Source of the DNA: Lachnospiraceae bacterium
Lineage (GTDB): Bacteria; Bacillota; Clostridia; Lachnospirales; Lachnospiraceae
NCBI GenBank assembly: GCA_016281605.1
Contig: JAEEJA010000027.1
Coordinates: forward strand, 151,123-215,122
Length of the DNA: 64,000 nt
Direction: 5' to 3'
The position numbers and the translations under genes are program-made. Shown here piece after piece: positions 1 to 7,579 of the stretch (positions within the stretch are counted from its first letter, which is position 1; the number at the start of each line of letters is the position of its first letter). The notes beneath the pieces were generated by a model. It was given only the letters and a program-made list of their open reading frames with translations. It made no database searches and had not been told where the DNA came from.

Positions 1-519
1 CTTTTTCTTAGCTGCTTTAATCTTTTTGGCTTTATTTTTTATAGCTACCTGTAAGAGTTGCTCTTTATCTCCGGCTTTAATTAGGATATTTACTCTCTTA
101 CCTCTTTCTTTAGCTGATTCTCCTGTAGCAGAAACACTTAGTACACCGGAAGCAGTCGTAACCTTTATAAGGGTAGGATCAGAACACTCTACACCTATGG
201 ATGAAAAAGTTGCAGGTGCTATCAATGTTGTAATCCTCTTAGTCTCATTGGGAGCAATTACTATCTTATCCTTCATAAGCATCAAAGCTGCTACAGATGT
301 ACTTTGAGTAATAATTGAAACATTAGTCGTAACAACAGAAGGGGTAGTAGGCTTTATAATAGCTCCACCGGTACTGGCACTGCTTTCTACTTTTTTTATA
401 TCTTTATAAGCATTACTGCTAACTTCCTTTGCTGAAATCTGAACAAAAGGAAGAAGCATAGCAAATATGAGGCAAATACATATATTGTATCTAATCTTAT
501 GTAAATATTTATTATCCAT
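1..519 (-). CDS. Exported bacterial Ig-like (Big_2-type) protein, 3' end outside window
   Basis: This reading frame is missing from the ORF track because it runs off the left edge; 173 codons are visible. The start is ATG at 519, preceded by a strong GGAGG site (about 525-530). Residues 1-30 form a signal peptide (MDNKYLHK, then a hydrophobic stretch ending VQISAKE). A Ser/Thr-rich linker follows, then a beta-rich stretch around KDKIVIAPNETKRITT that resembles a group-2 bacterial Ig-like domain. The visible end is Lys-rich (KNKAKKIKAAKKK), which may link to a further domain. A probable promoter lies at 571-599. It is likely a cell-surface or secreted protein; the function cannot be assigned from the visible part. 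Confidence 0.75.
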   Translation of the reverse strand, partial: MDNKYLHKIRYNICICLIFAMLLPFVQISAKEVSSNAYKDIKKVESSASTGGAIIKPTTPSVVTTNVSIITQSTSVAALMLMKDKIVIAPNETKRITTLIAPATFSSIGVECSDPTLIKVTTASGVLSVSATGESAKERGKRVNILIKAGDKEQLLQVAIKNKAKKIKAAKKK

Positions 520-570
520 CTTTTCCTCCATCCCAAAAAAACTAATACAATCCCATCTTCTAATATTATA

Positions 571-599
571 ATTTTATTGAAGATTTATAATTTTGTCAA
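571..599 (-). promoter_or_regulatory. Probable sigma-A promoter of the truncated exported gene
   Basis: On the minus strand TTGACA (594-599) and TAAAAT (571-576) are separated by exactly 17 bp. They lie about 50 bp upstream of the ATG at 519. The -35 is perfect and the -10 has one mismatch. Confidence 0.65.
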
Positions 600-610
600 A
601 TTATTTTTAA

Positions 611-621
611 TAAGTGGAAAA
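611..621 (+). promoter_or_regulatory. Candidate operator motif upstream of tetR (TAAGTGGAAAA)
   Basis: The 11-mer TAAGTGGAAAA lies 67 bp upstream of the TetR start. It recurs exactly, on the coding strand, upstream of the condensation/carrier/adenylation genes (4719-4729). It may be a TetR-family half-site, but only two copies are visible and no clear dyad is present. Confidence 0.25.
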
Positions 622-687
622 TTATAGGCAAATATAGTATTATATTAGTATGATTTTTATATATTAATTACTAATGAGGTTAAATAA

Positions 688-1272
688 ATGACAAAAAACA
701 ACAATGAAACTTACGATGAAAGATATTCAGTAGTGGATAAAGCCATAAAAGACGCTTTTCTCCTTCTTGCAAAAGAAAAGGATATAGAGAAAATATCAGT
801 TTCTGATATCATCAAAAAAACCGGTATTGTTAGATCTACCTTCTATAATCATTATGAAAATGTATCGGATCTTATTACAGCTTTAGAAGAAGAAACCATA
901 AATGATACGCTAAAGTTTATAAAAAGCCAAAAACTAGATAAAGATAAGGATATATGTGAAGCATATTTTCTAACCATATGTTGTTATACAAAGAAAAATC
1001 CATTTTTTTCCAGACTCATCCAGTGTAAGAGGGGTGATGTGTACATGAATAAAGCAATTAATATTCTTCATGATTTTGTATTTTTACTATCTGAAGATAA
1101 AAAGAATAAAAACAACAATAAACAATACAGCTTTATAGTTGCAGGTGCTATCGGATTTACTCTGGGTATACTCCATAAGTGGATTTCAGACGGATTTGAT
1201 GCTTCTGAAGAGTATGTAGCCAATCTTTTGTCAAGTATTTTCCTTGAAAGCATATTGCCATACATGAATTAG
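688..1272 (+). CDS. TetR/AcrR family transcriptional regulator
   Basis: A 194-residue protein with a typical TetR N-terminal helix-turn-helix (about residues 18-62; recognition region IIKKTGIVRSTFYNHYENV) and a diverged all-helical ligand-binding domain. The start follows a GAGG site. It is the only accepted gene on the plus strand. It is convergent with the adenylation-enzyme gene that ends 46 bp away. TetR proteins usually repress a neighbouring operon until a small molecule binds. The shared 11-bp motif at 611-621 and 4719-4729 suggests it controls itself and the condensation/carrier/adenylation set. The DNA-binding assignment is firm; the target is inferred. Confidence 0.9.
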   Translation: MTKNNNETYDERYSVVDKAIKDAFLLLAKEKDIEKISVSDIIKKTGIVRSTFYNHYENVSDLITALEEETINDTLKFIKSQKLDKDKDICEAYFLTICCYTKKNPFFSRLIQCKRGDVYMNKAINILHDFVFLLSEDKKNKNNNKQYSFIVAGAIGFTLGILHKWISDGFDASEEYVANLLSSIFLESILPYMN

Positions 1273-1292
1273 ATGTAATACATGTATGGCAA
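1255..1292. repeat. 12-bp inverted repeat over the tetR stop codon
   Basis: TTGCCATACATG (1255-1266) pairs with CATGTATGGCAA (1281-1292) across a 14-nt loop. It lies between the convergent tetR and adenylation genes. Neither strand has a proper U-tract after the stem (plus strand TAAAAAAAG), so a canonical terminator is doubtful. It may still act as a 3'-end stability hairpin. Confidence 0.5.
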
Positions 1293-1318
1293 TAAAAAAA
1301 GTTTATAATTGGTTAAAG

Positions 1319-2872
1319 TTACTCTATAGGCTCGTCTATAAGCACTTCCTGTCTCTTTATCTTTCTTGTGGAGTTCTTTATAAACGGATATTTCCTAATA
1401 TAAAGACCTGTTATCTGTCTGTAGGTTGGCTGCTTTTTATTATATTCATCTATACACTCTCTTAATTTACTTTCTATCTCAGTATCTGACATCTGAAGTC
1501 TTTCAGCTGCTTCCTTATCAGGATAGATTCTTGCCATAAGACCATTATCCTCACCTGTGATAACTACCTCTCCTACAAGCGGATTAAGTGCAAGCTTTCC
1601 TTCTATTTCCTCAGGTGAAACATTTTCTCCGTTTGATAATATAATAAGATTCTTTACACGTCCGTTTATGAAGAGGAAACCGTCTTCATCTAAGTACCCC
1701 TTATCTCCGGTATGTAACCATCCATCTACTATTGTTTCATTAGTCTCAGAAGGCATTTTGTAGTATTCTCTCATGACAGATGTACTTTTTACAAGAATCT
1801 CACCAATTTCTGAGATTTTTATTTTTACATTAGGTAATGGTCTTCCTATAGAACCCACTTTATGATCTTCAATACTGTTTGAACTTATTACAGGTGCACA
1901 TTCTGACATACCATAACCCTCAAGTATAAGTACTCCGTAGTCTTCAAATTCCTTGATGTAATATGGATCTAAGTGAGCTCCACCTGTAAAAACAACCTTA
2001 AGATTGCCACCTAAAACCTTTTCCTTAAGCACTTCCTTAGGAGTTGTTTCACTGGCTACAGCAAGTCGCTTATAGATAGTCTCAATCATAAGCGGAACCA
2101 TAAGCATAACCTTTGGCTTAAATATTCCTATATTCTTTATCATATGAAGCAGTGAATCATTTATACATAAGGTTGAACCTATAGAAAATCCCTTAAACCA
2201 ATCCATAACGAGACAAAATGCATGATGTATGGGAAGTACACTTAATACAGTATGCTGTGATTCAGCATTAAAACCTACTGCTTCAACATTTTCTGCCAGG
2301 TTATAATGAGTAATAACAACACCCTTACTCTTTCCTGTTGTACCTGAAGTAAATATAATCATCGCAGTATCATTTGCCTTAGGTGCATTGCTTTCGATAT
2401 TAACATCATCTCCCTTTATAAGCTCATTTAAAGGTCTTACAATATCGTCAGCTTCTTCTATGTCATCCTCAGTAAGAATCCATATCTTCTCAATAGCAGG
2501 GCAGTTTTTCTTGATTTCATCTATATAACCCTTTAATTTTACTCCTATAAATACTCCTACTGAATCAGAGCGATTTAAAAGCTCAATAAGATCTTCTAAA
2601 GGGAGTCCTGCGTCCAAAGGCACTGCTACATTGTTTCCGGTAACAATCGCATAATATGATTCAATCCATTCTATAGAGTTCTGACCTATTAAAGCAAAAT
2701 GTTTTTTTTCATAACCCATCTCAGTAATACTGTTACGAATCTTTCTTATATAAGCTATGGTATCAGTATAATTTCTCTCCATAATCTCTTTCTTTTTTAA
2801 CCATTTTACTGCTATAGTGTCACTGAATTTTTTTTGACTGTCATCTAATATTTCTCTTATTAATTTACTCAT
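1319..2872 (-). CDS. Free-standing AMP-binding adenylation enzyme (acyl-CoA synthetase/NRPS A-domain-like)
   Basis: A 517-residue member of the ANL superfamily. The ATP-binding P-loop TSGTTGKSKG (about residue 176), the GYGMSECAP motif and the HTGDKGYLDEDG hinge region are all present, as is a C-terminal Lys-containing tail (NSTRKIKRQ). The enzyme should activate a carboxylic acid as an acyl-adenylate. With a carrier protein gene 94 bp upstream, the product is probably loaded onto that carrier as a thioester. There is no sign of the other dlt genes, so DltA is unlikely. The start is ATG at 2872; its GGAG is only 1-2 nt from the ATG, so initiation may be weak or coupled. The substrate (fatty acid, aryl acid or amino acid) cannot be told. 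Confidence 0.85.
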   Translation of the reverse strand: MSKLIREILDDSQKKFSDTIAVKWLKKKEIMERNYTDTIAYIRKIRNSITEMGYEKKHFALIGQNSIEWIESYYAIVTGNNVAVPLDAGLPLEDLIELLNRSDSVGVFIGVKLKGYIDEIKKNCPAIEKIWILTEDDIEEADDIVRPLNELIKGDDVNIESNAPKANDTAMIIFTSGTTGKSKGVVITHYNLAENVEAVGFNAESQHTVLSVLPIHHAFCLVMDWFKGFSIGSTLCINDSLLHMIKNIGIFKPKVMLMVPLMIETIYKRLAVASETTPKEVLKEKVLGGNLKVVFTGGAHLDPYYIKEFEDYGVLILEGYGMSECAPVISSNSIEDHKVGSIGRPLPNVKIKISEIGEILVKSTSVMREYYKMPSETNETIVDGWLHTGDKGYLDEDGFLFINGRVKNLIILSNGENVSPEEIEGKLALNPLVGEVVITGEDNGLMARIYPDKEAAERLQMSDTEIESKLRECIDEYNKKQPTYRQITGLYIRKYPFIKNSTRKIKRQEVLIDEPIE

Positions 2873-2966
2873 TCTCCATCTTATATAATTATGGTATTGT
2901 TTTTAATCCATAATCATACTTTCCTTTCTGAATTATAAATGATTCTAATATAATAAAACATTTCTT

Positions 2967-3200
2967 TTATTCGCCTTCTGTCAAATTCTTCATAATTTCA
3001 AGAGCGTCTGCCACTGTGAATACGGTTGCAGCATTCTCTTCTTCGAACTCAACATCAAATTCATCTTCTAATTCACCAAGAAGAGACATAAAATCAAGGG
3101 ATGTAAGTCCTAAATCCTCTCTGAATTTCTTGTCATCTGTTATTTCCTCAACAGGTACCTTTGCATACTGTGCGATAATTTCCTTAAATTTCTGTTCCAT
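2967..3200 (-). CDS. Acyl/peptidyl carrier protein
   Basis: A 77-residue acidic carrier protein with the usual four-helix pattern. Ser34 in GLTSLDFMSL is the expected phosphopantetheine attachment site (the family consensus is DSL; here it is TSL). The start follows AAGGAG at good spacing. It sits between the condensation-like gene and the adenylation enzyme on the same strand, so it is probably the dedicated carrier for that pair rather than the fatty-acid-synthesis ACP, which would normally sit among fab genes. Confidence 0.9.
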   Translation of the reverse strand: MEQKFKEIIAQYAKVPVEEITDDKKFREDLGLTSLDFMSLLGELEDEFDVEFEEENAATVFTVADALEIMKNLTEGE

Positions 3201-3227
3201 TTTCTTAATCTCCTTTTATTATTATTT

Positions 3228-3255
3228 AGTCAAGACTCGCTTGCGAGTCTTGACT
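3228..3255. repeat. Perfect 13-bp palindrome between the condensation and carrier genes
   Basis: AGTCAAGACTCGC and its exact complement are separated by 2 nt. A run of seven T follows on the plus strand, which is the wrong side for terminating the minus-strand operon. It lies 7 bp past the condensation gene stop. It could be an RNA processing or stability hairpin inside the operon, or a mobile palindromic repeat. Confidence 0.6.
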
Positions 3256-3262
3256 TTTTTTA

Positions 3263-4645
3263 TTATACGGTCTCCATGATTTCGCCTATTGTTTTATCAG
3301 GCTCATCGACACCGGTAAATATTATTCTCATTAAGTAGTAATATAATAATTCCATATCATGTTCATCATATACAGCTGTCTGATAATGGAATGAAAAGTT
3401 CATACCACCTTTTGCGTGAGAAACCGTTAAGTACATTTTTTTTGTTGCAGCACCGTTAGCAAACCACTTTGCATGAACATTAATGTTCTTAAGCTTTGGA
3501 TTACTTACCTTAACAGGCATTGGCTGATAAGTCAGATAACAGCTTTCATAAGCTGTATTATCAGGTGTTTTGTAACGCTTCTTCATTTCATCTCGTATAA
3601 AAGCAGGATCATAATTACTGTGAAGATAGGTTTTATTCTGCATATTCTGTATTTCATAAGCGGCTGTCAAAAAGTCTGTATCCGGTGTAATTATGGTTCT
3701 GCAGGGGAACATTATCGTTCTGCTGCCGCCTGATGTCCATTCATCCTGAGTTGATCGTCTGGATATGAAGTTTTGTATAGTTATATCTTCCTGACCATTA
3801 TTTACCTTTGATAAATATGTCCTTATGCCTAAAAGTAACAGATTTGTCATAGATATCTGATGAGTCATACAAAAATCTATAAGTCTTTGAGTTGGCTCTG
3901 GTTCAAGTAAATAGTCTTTCACTGTAACAAACAAGTCATCCATTACTATATCTGCAGAACGTAGTTTTTTATTCTTATGTTTTTTTCTGGCTTCTTCTAA
4001 AACAGAAGGTCCTTTTATATCAGAGTAAAGTGGTTCTCCCCAATTATCCAACATGTCATCCCAGAATTTTTTATCTTTTGCAAATCTTTTTTCGTTGGTT
4101 GCCTTTTTTATATCCTTCATAAGTACTTCTTCATAATCCGCAAGAGGATCCGGATAATCTCCTTTGTATCTATAATGAATATAAAGACTTATGATATCTG
4201 ATATCATAACTACAAGTGCACAGGAATCAACCAATCTATGATCCATATGAACAAAAAAACCGTTATATCCTTCTGGTAGCTTAACCATGATAAATTCACA
4301 CATTGGGATATCATCACCATCAAATGTGTTATATGCCCATGTCTGCATCAAATCATCTGCTTCCTTTAAAGTCATACCTGTTAAATCCTTTAAAGGAATA
4401 TCTCCTCTCTTTCTATCTATCAGATATTGCTTAACCTGACCATCTTTATCCGGCTTCGTAAACTGAAGTCTTAAGCATCCATATCTTTGATACTCTTCCT
4501 GGATACATTTTTTCATCAAACCAAAGTCCATCTCAATCTGTAACGAAGCAACAACGCTTACTCCTGAAACCTGTTGAGTCTTATAATTCATAATCCAGTC
4601 ATGATGCATCCTTTGAGCCGCTGTAAGTGGATATAACTTTTGCAT
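3263..4645 (-). CDS. Condensation-domain-like acyltransferase, free-standing
   Basis: A 460-residue protein of the chloramphenicol-acetyltransferase-like fold (NRPS condensation, alcohol acyltransferase or wax-ester-synthase type). The opening YPLTAAQRMHHDW resembles the C1 core motif of condensation domains. The active-site motif reads MDHRLVDSC near residue 135, that is HxxxD with DS in place of the usual DG. A C-terminal half with SRRSTQDEWTSGG-type segments is consistent with the second lobe. It is probably the first gene of the condensation-carrier-adenylation operon. By family it should join an acyl group from the carrier protein to an amine or alcohol acceptor; donor and acceptor are unknown. 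Confidence 0.8.
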   Translation of the reverse strand: MQKLYPLTAAQRMHHDWIMNYKTQQVSGVSVVASLQIEMDFGLMKKCIQEEYQRYGCLRLQFTKPDKDGQVKQYLIDRKRGDIPLKDLTGMTLKEADDLMQTWAYNTFDGDDIPMCEFIMVKLPEGYNGFFVHMDHRLVDSCALVVMISDIISLYIHYRYKGDYPDPLADYEEVLMKDIKKATNEKRFAKDKKFWDDMLDNWGEPLYSDIKGPSVLEEARKKHKNKKLRSADIVMDDLFVTVKDYLLEPEPTQRLIDFCMTHQISMTNLLLLGIRTYLSKVNNGQEDITIQNFISRRSTQDEWTSGGSRTIMFPCRTIITPDTDFLTAAYEIQNMQNKTYLHSNYDPAFIRDEMKKRYKTPDNTAYESCYLTYQPMPVKVSNPKLKNINVHAKWFANGAATKKMYLTVSHAKGGMNFSFHYQTAVYDEHDMELLYYYLMRIIFTGVDEPDKTIGEIMETV

Positions 4646-4718
4646 AGTTTCTTTTTCTTCCTTTCATTTTTTATTTCGTGAAAAAAAATACCATAAAAAA
4701 AACAAAAAGAAAACCCCC

Positions 4719-4729
4719 TTTTCCACTTA
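4719..4729 (-). promoter_or_regulatory. Candidate operator upstream of condensation/carrier/adenylation operon
   Basis: On the minus strand this reads TAAGTGGAAAA, identical to 611-621 in front of tetR. Just upstream lies a weak promoter-like pair (TTATCA, 17 bp, TATACA), which would put the motif near the transcription start, where a repressor would act. The evidence is two copies only. Confidence 0.25.
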
Positions 4730-4830
4730 ATGAACACTTATGTATAAATTGTCTTATAATTCTTGATAATAATATTAAAGACTAACTTTCTTTCTGGATT
4801 TCCTTGAAACGCGCTCTACAAGGCACCCAA

Positions 4831-4865
4831 TAAAAAAAGATCTTTGAAAAAATCCAAAGATCTTT
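4831..4865 (-). terminator. Rho-independent terminator after the C39-like peptidase gene
   Basis: On the minus strand an 11-bp stem AAAGATCTTTG/CAAAGATCTTT with an 8-nt loop is followed by TTTTTTTA. It lies about 30 bp past the stop codon at 4897. Confidence 0.85.
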
Positions 4866-4882
4866 GAAATCCAATAAAACTT

Positions 4883-4895
4883 CGACTGAGTTAAA
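4883..4895. repeat. Repeat motif CGACTGAGTTAAA next to a stop codon
   Basis: This 13-mer is 1 bp from the stop codon of the C39-like gene. It recurs exactly at 33556-33568 and with one change at 57013-57025, where it is the edge of palindromic IS200/IS605-end-like repeats. Here only the edge motif is present. Confidence 0.55.
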
Positions 4896-4896
4896 G

Positions 4897-6366
4897 TTAT
4901 TCTGTAGCTTCAAGCAAGAAGTACATTCTTGATTTTAGCGACCCGGATAAGAATCTTTTTCCTCTTATCCAGCATCCAAATGGATTTGTTTTTCTTATAT
5001 AAGTTGCATAAGGATCTAATACAAGGTACTTACCGTTACTAAAATCCGCAACAGCTATGTAATGATTAGGAACATTGGCAACTGCCGTACCACCATTTAT
5101 AAGATGCTTTTTTACTTCCGAAAGAGAATAGGTGTATTTAACAAATCTATATCCATAATCTCCACCAAACTTATCAGCACAGGCCTTTACAAAATGATAA
5201 TCTGTACCTTGTCCTTCCACACGATATCCACTCTTTACTGCATAATCTGCAACCATCATCGGATCCATAAACTGTCCGTTAAGGGCATAAACTGCATTAA
5301 CAGAAGATAATACCCCACAAGCTGAGCCGGCCATAGTGTTATATTTACCATAGAGATTAGCTCCCCATGCTGAATCATATTGAGAAAAGACATGCCAGTA
5401 TTTAAGATTCTTTCCTCCATACATAACTATTCTATACCTTTGATTTGCTGTATTATCTTTATTATCAACTAAGAAATTCTTATTAAAGCAAAAATATTTA
5501 TTATTATACTTATTCTTTAAATAATAATATCCTTCACTTCTTTCAAGTATCCAAAGCTGTGAATCGTTATATGCATTGTTTTCAACTGCGCTTAAAAGAA
5601 TTTTATTATTATATATTTCTCCTTCAGGTGTCAAGCCTATGCAAAGCTGAGTAGTATTATTCTTTATAACATAGGTTCCATCCCCTAAAAAATCAATAAA
5701 AAATACATCATTAGCGCTTATACCTTCGGCTTTATTCTTAAAAGTAAGGGTATTACTCTCTCCTAACGAAAGCAGCATACTATTATCAGCACTTGTTAGA
5801 GTATAAGTTCCTTCTGACATTATCTTTTTCTCTGCTCCGTCAAAAATCCTTATACATCTTAAATATTCCTTTTTCTTGAGCCATGAAATCCAATAATTCT
5901 CATTATATTTATAAAGAAGTTGAAACCATTTTCCTCTTTTTCCTATAACATCTACATCTGTATAATCCGGAATTGTTCCTACGCTTAATCCTTTTGGACG
6001 AGTGTAAGCCATTGCATCATAACGTAGCATCCCATCAATTTTTTCAAATCCGGGATTTGATAGTATTATTGACTTCTCAATCCAACCACTGTAAGTCTCA
6101 CCATCTATCTGATATCTGCAATGATATGAATTATTTTCTCTTGATGTTATAACAAGCTTAATATCCTTATCGTTTACATGATTAATCTTAGTAGAAAGTG
6201 CTGAATCCATATATATATCAAATCCACTTGGTGCAACCGTATATGTATTTACATTGATTTCATCCGATAGAATCTCAATTTCAGCCGCATATACACCTTT
6301 CTTAAATAAAATCATAAAAGAAAGAATAAATAAAAAGCTAATTAACTTTAATATATGTTTTTTCAC
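4897..6366 (-). CDS. Exported C39-like cysteine peptidase with N-terminal SH3-like region
   Basis: A 489-residue protein. Residues 1-28 are a signal peptide (hydrophobic core FLFILSFMILF, ending VYAAE). The N-terminal third carries segments resembling bacterial SH3 repeats (for example VDVIGKRGKWFQLLYKY). The C-terminal about 160 residues match a Peptidase_C39-like domain: candidate Cys near 347 (SACGVLSSVNA), His near 435 (NHYIAV) and Asp near 451 (VLDPY). The start overlaps the deoB stop (ATGA), so the two are translationally coupled although functionally unrelated. It is probably a secreted or wall-associated peptidase. The substrate is unknown, and no bacteriocin precursor or C39 ABC exporter is nearby. 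Confidence 0.75.
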   Translation of the reverse strand: MKKHILKLISFLFILSFMILFKKGVYAAEIEILSDEINVNTYTVAPSGFDIYMDSALSTKINHVNDKDIKLVITSRENNSYHCRYQIDGETYSGWIEKSIILSNPGFEKIDGMLRYDAMAYTRPKGLSVGTIPDYTDVDVIGKRGKWFQLLYKYNENYWISWLKKKEYLRCIRIFDGAEKKIMSEGTYTLTSADNSMLLSLGESNTLTFKNKAEGISANDVFFIDFLGDGTYVIKNNTTQLCIGLTPEGEIYNNKILLSAVENNAYNDSQLWILERSEGYYYLKNKYNNKYFCFNKNFLVDNKDNTANQRYRIVMYGGKNLKYWHVFSQYDSAWGANLYGKYNTMAGSACGVLSSVNAVYALNGQFMDPMMVADYAVKSGYRVEGQGTDYHFVKACADKFGGDYGYRFVKYTYSLSEVKKHLINGGTAVANVPNHYIAVADFSNGKYLVLDPYATYIRKTNPFGCWIRGKRFLSGSLKSRMYFLLEATE

Positions 6367-7568
6367 TTAATAATCACATCCTCTAAAAAACTTTCCCCAA
6401 TTTGCAGTGGTTTTATATTATCTTCCGGTAATAATAGTTTTAATACACTTTGACCAATACATGCAAAGCTTTTAAGTGTGTGTAAATTAATACCTTTTTT
6501 AATATTATTACCATATATTATCAATGGCACATACTCTCTGGTGTGATCTGTACCTTTAAATGTCGGATCACATCCATGGTCAGCTGTAATAATAAGATAA
6601 TCATCTGAAGGAGAATCTTTATATTTCCCCATTTTTGAAAGTAGCTCTCCTAATCTCTTATCAAAAGCCTCTAACCCCTTAGCATAACCCAAAGCATCTC
6701 TTCTATGCCCCCAGGTGGAGTCAAATTCTACCAAATTAGTAAAAATTAACCCTGAAGCTTGTTTCCTAAGAGCCTCTATAGTTTTATCCATACCATCTTC
6801 ATTATCTTTGGTATGAATAGCTTGTGTTATTCCGCTTCCTGCAAATATATCTTCTATCTTCCCCACAGCATATACATTCTGTCCATGATTCTTTAATCTC
6901 ATAAGCAGATTATCATCATCCGGAAGTCGCGAAAAATCCCTTCTTGAAGAGGTCCTTACGAAGGAATCACCTTTCTTGATAAAAGGCCTTGCTATTACTC
7001 TGGCCACATTATCCTTCCCTGTAAGTATCTCACGGGCCGCCTCACACATCTTATATAGCGAGTTTATATCATATATTTCTTCATCACATGCTATCTGAAA
7101 CACACTGTCTGCAGAGGTATAAATAATAGGTTTTTTGGTCTCTCTATGTAGGTTTCCATACTGATTTATAACAACCGTACCGGAAGCAATACTGTTACAC
7201 AAAACTCCTGGAACGGAAGTTTTTTCAATAAACTTAGAGATTATCTCATCACTAAAGCCTTCAGGATAAACCGGGAATGGCTCTAAAGTATGAATACCTA
7301 TCATTTCCCAATGTCCGGTTGTAGTATCCTTTCCGGCACTGATTTCCTCAAGTCTTGCATACGAAGCAAGTGGTGAGTCAACTCTTTTTAACCCCTCCAT
7401 ACCATCTATATTGCCATATCCTAGGGATAATAGATTAGGTATATAAAGTTCAGGATACTTTTGTGCTATATGACCAATGGTATTAGCTCCATTATCTCCA
7501 AATGAGCCTGCATCCGGAGCTTCTCCCATACCAACACTATCTAAAACTATCCATATAACTCTGCTCAT
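6363..7568 (-). CDS. deoB: Phosphopentomutase
   Basis: A 401-residue alkaline-phosphatase-superfamily metalloenzyme that interconverts (deoxy)ribose 1-phosphate and 5-phosphate in nucleoside catabolism. Visible motifs include the metal-binding N-terminus IVLDSVGMGEAPDAG, the phosphothreonine region GKDTTTGHWEMIG, the cap-domain SADSVFQIA, and the C-terminal metal ligands TADHGCDPT and DHTREYVPLI. Length matches the family. It ends in a 4-bp overlap with the C39-like peptidase gene and begins 11 bp after the transglutaminase-like gene. No other deo or pup genes are adjacent. Confidence 0.96.
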   Translation of the reverse strand: MSRVIWIVLDSVGMGEAPDAGSFGDNGANTIGHIAQKYPELYIPNLLSLGYGNIDGMEGLKRVDSPLASYARLEEISAGKDTTTGHWEMIGIHTLEPFPVYPEGFSDEIISKFIEKTSVPGVLCNSIASGTVVINQYGNLHRETKKPIIYTSADSVFQIACDEEIYDINSLYKMCEAAREILTGKDNVARVIARPFIKKGDSFVRTSSRRDFSRLPDDDNLLMRLKNHGQNVYAVGKIEDIFAGSGITQAIHTKDNEDGMDKTIEALRKQASGLIFTNLVEFDSTWGHRRDALGYAKGLEAFDKRLGELLSKMGKYKDSPSDDYLIITADHGCDPTFKGTDHTREYVPLIIYGNNIKKGINLHTLKSFACIGQSVLKLLLPEDNIKPLQIGESFLEDVIIK

Positions 7569-7579
7569 ATATAATTCCT

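Noticed and set aside
26-307. Plus-strand ORF of 93 codons at the left edge
   Set aside because: It is the shadow of the truncated minus-strand exported protein, which has a ribosome site, signal peptide and promoter.
1319-3200. dltA-dltC pair for D-alanylation
   Set aside because: No dltB or dltD, and a condensation-like gene accompanies the pair instead.
3226-3262. Palindrome plus T-run taken as a terminator
   Set aside because: The T-run is on the plus strand while all nearby transcription is on the minus strand, so it is recorded only as an inverted repeat.
4897-6366. Bacteriocin-processing C39 transporter
   Set aside because: There is a signal peptide and no ABC or membrane domain, and no precursor peptide gene is nearby.
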